NCBI GenBank assembly: GCA_021817605.1
Contig: JAKAUN010000008.1
Span: 105,561 to 169,560 of the forward strand
Direction: 5' to 3'
Origin: Thermoplasmata archaeon
GTDB lineage: Archaea > Thermoplasmatota > Thermoplasmata > Lutacidiplasmatales > UBA184
DNA length: 64,000 bases
Shown piece after piece: positions 56,199 through 64,000 of the stretch (position 1 is its first letter; the number at the start of each line of letters is the position of its first letter). The translations under genes were made by a program, and so were the position numbers. The notes below the pieces were generated by a model. That model did no database searches, was not told where the DNA came from, and saw only the letters and a program-made list of their open reading frames with translations.

Positions 56199-57320
56199 GT
56201 GAGCGTGCGAGGAGCGCATCTCCCGTCGCGCGCACGGGAGCGTCCGACGGCACAATCCGCGAAGGAGCGCAAGGTCGCCGCGGTGCTCGCCGCCCGCACG
56301 GGCGACCCGTCCCCCGAGGTTCGTCGGGCGATCGCGGGGCTCCTGGGGGAGCTCGGAGGACCCGAGGCCCGCCGGGGGGTCGACCGCCTTCTCCGCGACC
56401 GCTCCGACCGCGTGCGTCGGGAGGCGGTCCTCGCCCTCGGGCGACGCACGGGGGCACGCGAGCTCGCCCGTCTGCGCGGCTTCCTCGACGACCCGTCCGC
56501 CCGCGTACGGGCGGGAGCAGCCGTGGCGCTCGGCCGTCGGCGCGACCGCGCGGCGGTCGACCCGCTGCTCCGTCGGCTCGCCGCCCCGGGGACGTGGGAG
56601 AAGCCGTCGGTCCTGGTCGCCCTCGGGCGGATCGGCGACCGACGGTCGATACCCGCTCTGGTCGCCCACGCGGGGTCGTCGGTCCGCTGGCTGAGGGTCT
56701 GCGCGGTCCATGCGCTCGCCGAGATCGGCGGGCGCGAGGCCCGTCGGGTCGCCCGAGCCCATCTCGCGGACGCGGCCTGGTCGGTCCGTGGTGCCGCCGC
56801 CGCGGCCCTCGGACGGGTCGGGACTCGGGCGGACCTCGCCTCGCTCCTCCGTCTCCTCGCCGATCCGCATCCCTGGCCGCGACGGGGGGCGGCCCGGGCC
56901 CTCGGGGAGCTGCGCTACCGCGCGGCGGCTCGGCCGCTCCGCAGGGCGCTCGGCGACCCGTCGCCGGACGTCCGCCTCGCGGCGGTCTGGGCCCTCGCCG
57001 AGCTACGGGACCTGCGGGCCCGTGCCCCGATCGCCCGCCTGCTCGCGAGCTGCCGGCTGCCCGGCGAGGCGCCGACCCTTCCTCGATCCGCCGAGGCCCC
57101 GCTCGTCACCGACGCCGAGGACCGCCTCTTCGATGCGAGCGTCCTTGCGCTGTGCCGGCTGACGGCGGGAAAGCCGGACCGGCGGGTGGCCCGCGCCCTC
57201 GCCCGGGCCCGGGAGCGTCTCGGCCCCGCGGGGCTCGATCGAAAGGTCCGGGCTGCGTTCCCTGCCACCGCGTCCGAGGCGTCGTTCCCGACCTTCCGCT
57301 CCCTGCTCGGGTCGAGCTAA
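56199..57320 (+). CDS. HEAT/PBS-lyase repeat protein
   Basis: Repeated DPSPEVRRAIAGLLGELGGPEA / SDRVRREAVLALGRR / DPSARVRAGAAVALGRR units. Confidence 0.85.
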   Translation: MSVRGAHLPSRARERPTAQSAKERKVAAVLAARTGDPSPEVRRAIAGLLGELGGPEARRGVDRLLRDRSDRVRREAVLALGRRTGARELARLRGFLDDPSARVRAGAAVALGRRRDRAAVDPLLRRLAAPGTWEKPSVLVALGRIGDRRSIPALVAHAGSSVRWLRVCAVHALAEIGGREARRVARAHLADAAWSVRGAAAAALGRVGTRADLASLLRLLADPHPWPRRGAARALGELRYRAAARPLRRALGDPSPDVRLAAVWALAELRDLRARAPIARLLASCRLPGEAPTLPRSAEAPLVTDAEDRLFDASVLALCRLTAGKPDRRVARALARARERLGPAGLDRKVRAAFPATASEASFPTFRSLLGSS

Positions 57321-57346
57321 AGGCGCGAGGAGCCTGGCCCGGGCAG

Positions 57347-58288
57347 ATGATCCAGCGGGAGTTTCGTCGCTCGGACGTCTCGCGGCTGGTCGCGTTGCTG
57401 GGGGAAGGGTTCCCCCAGGAGGAGGCGCTGCTGGGGATACGGCCGGAGCAGGTCGTCGCGGTCACGAAGCGGATCTACCGCTGGGACGCCCGTCTCTTCC
57501 TCGGCGTCCTGCGTGCGGTCGGCCATCCGGTCTTCCGCTTCCTCGTGACCGAGGAGGACCGACGGCTCGCCGCGACGACCCTGCTGAGCTTCGCCCCGAG
57601 GACCGGCTGGGTGAGCATGGTCGTGGTCGACCCGGCGTACCGACGACGGGGGTTCGCCCGCCTCCTCCTCGAGAGGGCGAGAGAGCTCGCACGGCGGGCG
57701 GGCAAGGGGTTTGTCGCCCTCGACGTGCTCCAGGACAACGGCCCCGCGCTCGCCTGCTACCGCTCGCTCGGCTACGTACCGCTCCGCTCGAACACCATGG
57801 TTGCGCGGGAGTCTCCCTTCGACCCTCCGCCGCCCGGCGCCGCGGCCGCGTCGGTGCGGCCGTTCGAGCGGGCGGACGCCCGCGGCCTGGTGGAGATCGT
57901 GGCGCGGACGATCCCTCCGAAGATCGGCGAGGTCCTCCCGATGCGGGCGGGCTCGCTCACCTCCTCGGGCCTCACCAACCGGCTCCTGCTCTCCGAGTCG
58001 GCGGCCTGGGTCGTCGACCGAGGCGAAGGGGCCGAGGCGCACCTCGCCGCGGTCGCCGGCGCCTCGACGCAGGCTGCCCACCTCTCCTCCCCGATCCTCG
58101 GGCCGGGGGTCGGACACGAGGAGGCGCGCGCCCTCGTCGGCCGGGCGCTCGAGTGGATCGGCCAACGCGACGCGCCGCGGGCGGTCGCGATGGTCCCCGA
58201 GGAGAACGCCGCGGGCCGCGCGGCGCTCCTTGACGCCGGGTTCCGAGATGCCCTCGCGCTCCTCACGCTCTACCGATCGACCTCGTAG
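57347..58288 (+). CDS. Double-GNAT acetyltransferase
   Basis: WVSMVVVDPAYRRRGFARLLLERARELARRAG...VLQDNGPALACYRSLGYVPL; second degenerate GNAT half. Confidence 0.8.
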   Translation: MIQREFRRSDVSRLVALLGEGFPQEEALLGIRPEQVVAVTKRIYRWDARLFLGVLRAVGHPVFRFLVTEEDRRLAATTLLSFAPRTGWVSMVVVDPAYRRRGFARLLLERARELARRAGKGFVALDVLQDNGPALACYRSLGYVPLRSNTMVARESPFDPPPPGAAAASVRPFERADARGLVEIVARTIPPKIGEVLPMRAGSLTSSGLTNRLLLSESAAWVVDRGEGAEAHLAAVAGASTQAAHLSSPILGPGVGHEEARALVGRALEWIGQRDAPRAVAMVPEENAAGRAALLDAGFRDALALLTLYRSTS

Positions 58289-59564
58289 ACCGGTCGGCCC
58301 TCCCGCGGGGGTCGACGTCTACCTCTTCCCCGCGATCGTCGGAGGAGGCCTCGGGGACATCGACGAGGTCCTCTGCGCGGGGCGTCACCTCGCGCGGGCC
58401 GGTTTTCCGATCGTTCTCTACCGCGAGGCCGGCCGAGCGATGCCTCCCGGGGTCGACGGACCGTGGGACTGGCCTCAGCTCCGACGGAGCGAGCGGCCGA
58501 TCCGCGAGCACCGTTCGGCGCTCACCGTCGCCCCGGCCTGGGGCGTGAGCGCGGCGCCCCGGACGAGCGGTCCCCTCGGCCGACCGGGACCGTGGGCCGA
58601 GGAGGCCGCCGCCGTCGAACGGGCCTACGGGTCGGAGGAGACCCTGCACGCGAGCCTGGAGGAGTTCGCCCGGACCCTCACGACGCATGAGGAGGCGCGC
58701 GAGCGGCTGCGCGAGGGTGGGGTCCGCTCCCGTCTCCTCGACGGCCGGCTCGGCACGCATCGGGCGCGGGCCGAGCGCGAGGAGTTCCTCCGATCGTTCC
58801 GCCGGTTCCGGGCGTTCGACCGCCCGAACGTGGCGCACCTGTTCGCCGGCTTCTCGCCGAGCCGTCGGTTCGCCCGCGAGTTCCCCGAGGCGGTAGAGAC
58901 CGGCCCACTCTGGCCAGCCCGCTTCCGGCGCCGGAGAGGCCCCGGTAGAGGGCCGACCCTCTGGCTCTGGTATGCGAGCCCGGCGAGCTCCGAGGCGATC
59001 GTCGCGGACGTAGCCGAGGGCCTTCGCCGCTCCGGCCGCGAGGTCCGACTGACCGTCCGCAGCCCGAGGCCGTGGCGCTCCTCCCCCCCGCACGGGGTCG
59101 AGCTCCGAACGGAGCCGGTCCCCGCCGCGCGCTGGCGGCGGGAGTTCTCCAAGGCGTCCCTTCGGATCGTGACGGGGAGCCGCTCGCTGCTCGACGCGCT
59201 CGAACTCGGCGGCCCGTTCCTCTACTTCAACGGGGTCCTCGGCACGGGCCCGTCGCGACGACGGCACCGCCCGGAGAAGCTCGTCGCCTTCCTCGCGGCT
59301 GCCCGCGGCTCCGGCTGGCCTGCGCCGCTCTGCCGAGACCTTGCGGATTTCGCCCGAGGACGGCGGGTGCGGGAGATCGTCGGCCGCGCCGCCCGCCGCG
59401 AGGGGCCGTGGGGCCGATGGCCCCCCCTCCCCGGGCTCGGGCCGTATCCGACGGGCCGCTCCGACCTCGGGGAGCTCCTCGTCAGGATCGCCGGCGAGCT
59501 GGCCTCGGCCCCCGGCACGGCTCCGGCGATCGTGGCGCGGTTGCGAGAGCGCTCGTGGCCTTAA
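58248..59564 (+). CDS. Uncharacterised protein, possibly glycosyltransferase-like
   Basis: VDVYLFPAIVGGGLGDIDEVLCAGRHLARAGFPIVLYREAGR; start uncertain. Confidence 0.5.
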   Translation: MPSRSSRSTDRPRRPVGPPAGVDVYLFPAIVGGGLGDIDEVLCAGRHLARAGFPIVLYREAGRAMPPGVDGPWDWPQLRRSERPIREHRSALTVAPAWGVSAAPRTSGPLGRPGPWAEEAAAVERAYGSEETLHASLEEFARTLTTHEEARERLREGGVRSRLLDGRLGTHRARAEREEFLRSFRRFRAFDRPNVAHLFAGFSPSRRFAREFPEAVETGPLWPARFRRRRGPGRGPTLWLWYASPASSEAIVADVAEGLRRSGREVRLTVRSPRPWRSSPPHGVELRTEPVPAARWRREFSKASLRIVTGSRSLLDALELGGPFLYFNGVLGTGPSRRRHRPEKLVAFLAAARGSGWPAPLCRDLADFARGRRVREIVGRAARREGPWGRWPPLPGLGPYPTGRSDLGELLVRIAGELASAPGTAPAIVARLRERSWP

Positions 59565-59592
59565 GCCGCCCGACCGTTGCTCTACGGACCGG

Positions 59593-60702
59593 ATGCCCCG
59601 CGAGCTCGCCAGCCCTCCTGCGGTCGCGCACGCGCTCCTCGGCCCGGCGCTTGGCCTGCGCCGGGGCGAGCAGCTTGTGGTCGTGTCGTGGAACCACACC
59701 CTCCCTTGGGCGTCGGCCGCGGTCGCCGAGGCCCGGCGCCTCGGAGCCCGCCCGGTCCTCCTCCTCGAGGACGAGAGCGCCTTCTGGCGGGGGATCGACC
59801 TGGCCCGCTCCACCGCCTCCTGGGCGACGCTTCCGCGGACGGTTCGCGCGAGCCTCCGCGAGGCCGACGCCCTCCTCTACTTCCCCGGTCCTGCGGACCG
59901 GCCGCGGCTGAGGGGGCTTCCCTCCGACCTCCTTACCCCCCTGCTCGGCCAGGAGGAGCTCTGGAGCGCTCCCCTCGCCGCCGGCGCGACGCGGGGGGTC
60001 TCCTGCCTGCTCGGCTACGCCTCGGACGCCGAGGCGGAGTTCTGGGACGTTCCGGGAGCGACGTGGCGCAGCCAGCTCATCCGGGCGATCTCGGAGGCGG
60101 ACTACGCCACGATCGCCGCGGCGGCCCGACGCGCCTCCCGCCTCCTCACGAACGGCCACGAGGTCACTATCCGAAGCGACGAGGGGACCGACCTGCGGCT
60201 TCGTCTCAAGGGGCGTCGTCCGTGGATCGACGACGGGCGCGCCGGCCCGGCGCCGCGTCCGAAGATCCACGCCCTGGCCACCGCCCCCGCCGGGTCGGTC
60301 CTGGTGGCGATCGACGAGCGCTCCGCCGCCGGCATGACGGTGGCGAACCGCCCGAGCTACCTGGCCGGTGGCCGCGTGGAGGGCGGCCAGTGGGAGCTCG
60401 AGGACGGCAAGCTGCGCAGCTACTGGTATGCCCGAGGCGCGGAGACCTTCGAGGAGGAGTTCTCCCTCGCGCCGAAGGGCCGGGAGACGGTCGGGCTCCT
60501 TAGCCTAGGGCTCAACGGCGCCCTCCCGCCCGGGGTGCCGAGGGCCGAGGACGAGGAGGAAGGGGCGGTGACCCTCGCCGTGGGGGGCAACAGCTCCTAC
60601 GGAGGGTCGAACCGGTGCTCCTACCTCTCCTGGATCACGGTCGGAGGCGCCAGCGTCGCGGTCGACGGGGTTCCGCTCTGTGATCGAGGAAAGCTCCTCT
60701 GA
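59593..60702 (+). CDS. M29-like (aminopeptidase T-type) protein
   Basis: GLRRGEQLVVVSWNHTLPWASAAVAEARRLGARPVLLLEDE...GHEVTIRSDEGTDLRLRLKGR. Confidence 0.55.
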   Translation: MPRELASPPAVAHALLGPALGLRRGEQLVVVSWNHTLPWASAAVAEARRLGARPVLLLEDESAFWRGIDLARSTASWATLPRTVRASLREADALLYFPGPADRPRLRGLPSDLLTPLLGQEELWSAPLAAGATRGVSCLLGYASDAEAEFWDVPGATWRSQLIRAISEADYATIAAAARRASRLLTNGHEVTIRSDEGTDLRLRLKGRRPWIDDGRAGPAPRPKIHALATAPAGSVLVAIDERSAAGMTVANRPSYLAGGRVEGGQWELEDGKLRSYWYARGAETFEEEFSLAPKGRETVGLLSLGLNGALPPGVPRAEDEEEGAVTLAVGGNSSYGGSNRCSYLSWITVGGASVAVDGVPLCDRGKLL

Positions 60703-61261
60703 GCCGTCGCCGCCCCGGCGGCTCGGGAGGGAGTTCTTCGACCGGCCGACCGCACGGGTGGCGCGGGACCTCTTGGGAAGCCGTCTCACCGTCCGCCGTC
60801 GCGGCCGCTCGGCGACGGTCCGGCTCGTCGAGACCGAGGCCTACGTCCGCAACGACCCGGCGAACCACGCCTACCGCGGCCCGACCCGGCGCAACCGGTC
60901 GATGTTCGGTCCGCCGGGGACGCTCTACGTCTTCCGCATCCACCAGGTCGTCTGCGCCAACCTCGTGACCCGCCCGGGAGAGGCGGTGCTCCTTCGCGCG
61001 GGAGAACCCCTGGGCGCGGGGCTCCCGAGCGCCTCGGGACCGGGCCGGCTGTGCCGCTGCCTTGGTCTTACGATCTCGGACGACGGCCGGGACACGACCC
61101 GGGGAACGGCCGTGGTGCTGGAGAAAGGCCCCGAGCGCGCCGTACGACCCCTGATCGGGCCCCGGGTCGGCATCCGCAAGGCCGTCGAGCGGCCCCTTAG
61201 GTTCGCGCTACGGGGAAGCCTAGGCGTCAGCCGGCCGAGGCTCCGCGAGCCGGGGCGGTAG
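60680..61261 (+). CDS. DNA-3-methyladenine glycosylase (AAG/MPG family)
   Basis: REFFDRPTARVARDLLGSRLTVRR...RLVETEAYVRNDPANHAYRGPTRRNRSMFGPPGTLYVFRIH. Confidence 0.95.
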   Translation: MIEESSSEPSPPRRLGREFFDRPTARVARDLLGSRLTVRRRGRSATVRLVETEAYVRNDPANHAYRGPTRRNRSMFGPPGTLYVFRIHQVVCANLVTRPGEAVLLRAGEPLGAGLPSASGPGRLCRCLGLTISDDGRDTTRGTAVVLEKGPERAVRPLIGPRVGIRKAVERPLRFALRGSLGVSRPRLREPGR

Positions 61262-61264
61262 GCG

Positions 61265-61426
61265 CTAGCGAAGCTTCGCCCAGTCGTAGCCGCGGCGTCG
61301 GGCGGTGTTGCCGAACCCGCAGGAGGCGCAGACGGCCTTCTGCCGGTGGTAGGAGTGACGGCCACAGCGTCGGCAGATCACGTGGACGATCTTGCCGCCG
61401 CGACGCGACGGTGTTCCCTTTCCCAT
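61265..61426 (-). CDS. rpl37e: Ribosomal protein L37e
   Basis: MGKGTPSRRGGKIVHVICRRCGRHSYHRQKAVCASCGFGNTARRRGYDWAKLR (below the ORF-track length cutoff). Confidence 0.96.
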   Translation of the reverse strand: MGKGTPSRRGGKIVHVICRRCGRHSYHRQKAVCASCGFGNTARRRGYDWAKLR

Positions 61427-61438
61427 GGTTGCTTCCCT

Positions 61439-61651
61439 CTACGGCGAGACGTAGATGACCGAATCGCCCCGCAGGACCGTAAGGCCGCTCTTGGGGGTGC
61501 TGACGTCCTTGACGACCTCCTCGGCGGAGGAGAGGACCAGGTTGAGGTGCTGGTCGAAGGCGTCCAGGACGCCCCGGTACGAGCGTCCGCCCTTCATCTC
61601 CACCAGGACGCGCTTGTGGAGGCTCTGCTGCAAGAGGTCGAGAGGCTTCAT
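61439..61651 (-). CDS. LSm/Sm-like archaeal protein
   Basis: KPLDLLQQSLHKRVLVEMKGGRSYRGVLDAFDQHLNLVL...VLRGDSVIYVSP, upstream of L37e. Confidence 0.97.
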   Translation of the reverse strand: MKPLDLLQQSLHKRVLVEMKGGRSYRGVLDAFDQHLNLVLSSAEEVVKDVSTPKSGLTVLRGDSVIYVSP

Positions 61652-62436
61652 GCCGAGGGGGGCCGGGCAGATGGCGTCCCGTTCTTAACGGTTGCACCGG
61701 TCCGACGGAGGGGGGGTGGGGCCCCCCCCTCCGACCCGGGGCGGGTCGGAAGGCCGGCTCGGGCGAGAGCGACCAGCGCACGGTCAAGGAGCGCGGCCGG
61801 CGCCCGGGCGCGGGAGCCACGCCGGAGGAGCCGGTCGAGGCGGCCGGCGACCTGCTCGGGGGGGCCGACCGACCGGACGACGGCGACGCGACGGGGGAGG
61901 CGGGAGGCGAGCCACGGCCAGAAGACCTCGGCCTCGTAGAGGCCGGCCTCGCGGTGGCGTGCCCGGAACTCGGCCGGGTGACGGCGCGGATCGCGCGCCT
62001 CCCGCTCGGCTCGGAGCTCCTCGGGGGCCACGAGGCAGACCGTGAGGTCCGGCAGGCCTAGGAGCGAGCGTCTCGCGAGCGCCTCGGCGCGTCCGAGCAG
62101 CCGTCGCCAGGTCGCCGGGCGGCACTGCCCCGTCGCCGCCAGGGCCGCGGTGTAGCTCACCGTCCCGACAAAGCCGGTGTCGGCGAGGACCGTGGCCCCC
62201 TCCGCCACGAGATGCTCGGCGTCCCGGAACCGCCGCGCGTCCTCCTCGAGGAGGACCGTCTCGAGGGAGAGGAGCGCTTCGTCGTCCGCGAAGCGCAGCG
62301 AGGGGGTGCGGTCGAGGCGGTCGTAGGCTTCGGCGAGAACGGCCCAGCCGAACCGTCGGGTGGCGGCCGCGGCGACGCGGCTCTTGCCCACCCCGCTGGG
62401 TCCCTCGAGGGCGACCAGACGGCCCCGCTGCGGCAC
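61648..62436 (-). CDS. P-loop kinase-like protein (thymidylate-kinase-like)
   Basis: RLVALEGPSGVGKSRVAAAATRRFGW...ADTGFVGTVSYTAAL; GTG start inferred; C-terminus Pro/Gly-rich and runs into LSm. Confidence 0.6.
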   Translation of the reverse strand: MPQRGRLVALEGPSGVGKSRVAAAATRRFGWAVLAEAYDRLDRTPSLRFADDEALLSLETVLLEEDARRFRDAEHLVAEGATVLADTGFVGTVSYTAALAATGQCRPATWRRLLGRAEALARRSLLGLPDLTVCLVAPEELRAEREARDPRRHPAEFRARHREAGLYEAEVFWPWLASRLPRRVAVVRSVGPPEQVAGRLDRLLRRGSRARAPAALLDRALVALARAGLPTRPGSEGGAPPPLRRTGATVKNGTPSARPPSA

Positions 62437-62581
62437 GGCTCCTCGCCTCGGGGCGAAGCCTTCGGCGGGAAAACGCTCGTGCCGTCGCGCGGGCCGCCGG
62501 CCCGGCGGAGCCGTGGCTCCCCGCACCCCCCGGCGGCCCCCGAGCGTCCGGCTTTAAGGCGGGAGAGAGCTCGTCGAGCCC

Positions 62582-63877
62582 GTGCCCGTGACGCCGACGT
62601 CCCACCACCGGTTCTCGGCCCGCATCCTCGACTGGGGGAGCCTCGCCGAGATCGCTCGGGAGCTCGAGGCGACCGACAGCGACCCCGAGGGGGTCGGCAT
62701 CATGGCACGCAAGGGACGGGTCTACCCCGTCCGCCTGGACGGGGTTCCGCTCAAGGCAGCTCCGCTCCTCAAGCAGGAGCTCCTCGCCGTCGGAGGGGAC
62801 GCTGCCCATGCCCGGGGGATCGCCGACCACTCGGCGAGCTCCACCCGGGAGATCCTCCTCGCGACGTGGGGCCAGTACCAGCACCTCTTGCCGAAGCTGC
62901 GTCGCCAGCCGTTCGGGCTCGCCGAGCTCGCCGACGAGGTCGAGCGGGCCCTGCGTGCCTACGTCCGCCGTGCCCCCCGGACGGTGCGGGGCGCGCACCG
63001 CTCCGTTACCCTCGGTGAGCGGCCGCGGGTCATGGGCGTGCTCAACGTCACCCCCGACTCGTTCTCGGACGGGGGCCGCTACCTCGACAGGGCGGCGGCG
63101 GTCGCGCGCGCCGAGAAGCTCGTCGCCGACGGCGCGGACCTCCTCGACATCGGCGGGGAGTCGACGCGGCCGGGGGCGGAGGGGGTGAGCCCCGAGGCCG
63201 AGTGGGCCCGGGTGGGGCCGGTGCTCGGCGCGCTCGCCGGCCGTCTCGGCGTGCCGATCTCGATCGACACCCGCCACCCCGAGGTCGCCCGACGGGCGAT
63301 CGAGGCGGGTGCCGACCTCGTCAACGACGTCGAGGGGCTACGCTCGGAGGCGATGCGCTCGGTCGTCGCGCGGACGGGGGCGGCGGCGCTGGTGATGCAC
63401 ATGCGGGGCACCCCGACCACGATGCAGTCGGAGCTCGGCTACGAGGACCTCCGCTCGGAGGTCTACCGCTTCCTCGCCGACGCCACCGACCTCGCCCGCG
63501 CCGACGGCATCGCCGAGGAGAGCCTCCTGGTCGACCCCGGGCTCGGCTTCGGAAAGTCCCCCGAGCAGAGCTTAGAGCTCCTCCTGCACGTGGGGGAGCT
63601 CCGGGCTCTCGGCTACCCGGTGGCGGTCGGCGCTTCGAGGAAGTCGTTCCTCGGCTGGGCGACCGGCGCGGACGACCCTCTCGACCGACTCGAGGCCGGC
63701 CTGGCCGCGGCGGTCCTCGCGGGCGAGCGCGGCGTGGCGCTCGTGCGGACCCACGACGTCCGGCCGACCGTCCGCGTGCTCCGCCTGCTCGAGCGCGTCG
63801 AGCGGATCCGGCGGAAGGCGCCGTCCACGGACGAGGGTCTCGCCTCCGTCCTTCCGGAAGGCCCCTACGGGCGCTAG
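62582..63877 (+). CDS. folP: Dihydropteroate synthase with ~130-aa N-terminal extension
   Basis: RVMGVLNVTPDSFSDGGRYLDR...LLDIGGESTRPGAEGVSPEAEWARV...PISIDTRHPEVARRAIEAGADLVNDVEGL...LVDPGLGFGKSPEQSLELL...VGASRKSFLG. Confidence 0.95.
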   Translation: MPVTPTSHHRFSARILDWGSLAEIARELEATDSDPEGVGIMARKGRVYPVRLDGVPLKAAPLLKQELLAVGGDAAHARGIADHSASSTREILLATWGQYQHLLPKLRRQPFGLAELADEVERALRAYVRRAPRTVRGAHRSVTLGERPRVMGVLNVTPDSFSDGGRYLDRAAAVARAEKLVADGADLLDIGGESTRPGAEGVSPEAEWARVGPVLGALAGRLGVPISIDTRHPEVARRAIEAGADLVNDVEGLRSEAMRSVVARTGAAALVMHMRGTPTTMQSELGYEDLRSEVYRFLADATDLARADGIAEESLLVDPGLGFGKSPEQSLELLLHVGELRALGYPVAVGASRKSFLGWATGADDPLDRLEAGLAAAVLAGERGVALVRTHDVRPTVRVLRLLERVERIRRKAPSTDEGLASVLPEGPYGR

Positions 63878-63957
63878 TGCCGCGACCGGAAACCGAGTCT
63901 AGGGTCTGAATCCCTCCGACACAAGTACTTTCCCGGGGGAGGGCATCCCCCCTTCCC

Positions 63958-64000
63958 ATGCACCGAGTCCGCGAGGATCTGATCCAGAACGAGGGTGGGG
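63958..64000 (+). CDS. Possible start of a truncated CDS at the window edge
   Basis: MHRVREDLIQNEGG...; runs off the window. Confidence 0.3.
   Translation, partial: MHRVREDLIQNEGG

Noticed and set aside
61700-61740. G-run/C-run inverted repeat (ggaggggggg...cccccccctcc)
   Set aside because: Possibly a hairpin, but it lies in the low-complexity C-terminus of the kinase-like ORF and homopolymer runs are error-prone; no clear function.
1-64000. CRISPR array, transposon or prophage
   Set aside because: No regularly spaced repeats, transposase motifs or viral structural genes were seen; the only clear direct repeat is the 33-bp pair at 41441/41513.

Overview
This is a roughly 64 kb, very GC-rich archaeal chromosomal window. 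I infer an uncultivated Thermoplasmata-like lineage from PolD DP2, FtsZ, an A-type ATP synthase, LSm/L37e, PurP, Pop5, RNase Z and TATA-led near-leaderless genes. It is gene-dense and mostly housekeeping. I saw no rRNA, CRISPR array, transposase or prophage module. I support about 60 CDS and one tRNA gene. Most interesting observations: (1) a three-gene cassette of a RadA-like protein lacking Walker A, a small helical protein and a divergent PolB2-type DNA polymerase, inside a co-directional block ending in a 3-methyladenine glycosylase (candidate archaeal mutasome); (2) a CADD/PqqC-like protein that keeps the Tyr and Lys used for self-sacrificing p-aminobenzoate synthesis, in a window that also has folP, gcvT, purH and purP; (3) a Ni-superoxide dismutase with the HCDxPCG hook, divergently paired with its likely maturation protease; (4) a tRNA-Arg(UCG) with an apparent 26-nt intron in the T-loop; (5) an ATP synthase locus split into two convergent transcripts, with an unannotated 42-aa membrane microprotein between atpD and atpH; (6) a small Cys-rich reading frame with a good promoter interrupted by an in-frame TAG; (7) atypical repair enzymes (MutY with Asp->Glu at the catalytic position, PolX with an eroded PHP domain). 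All calls come from reading the sequence and ORF track. No database search was run.
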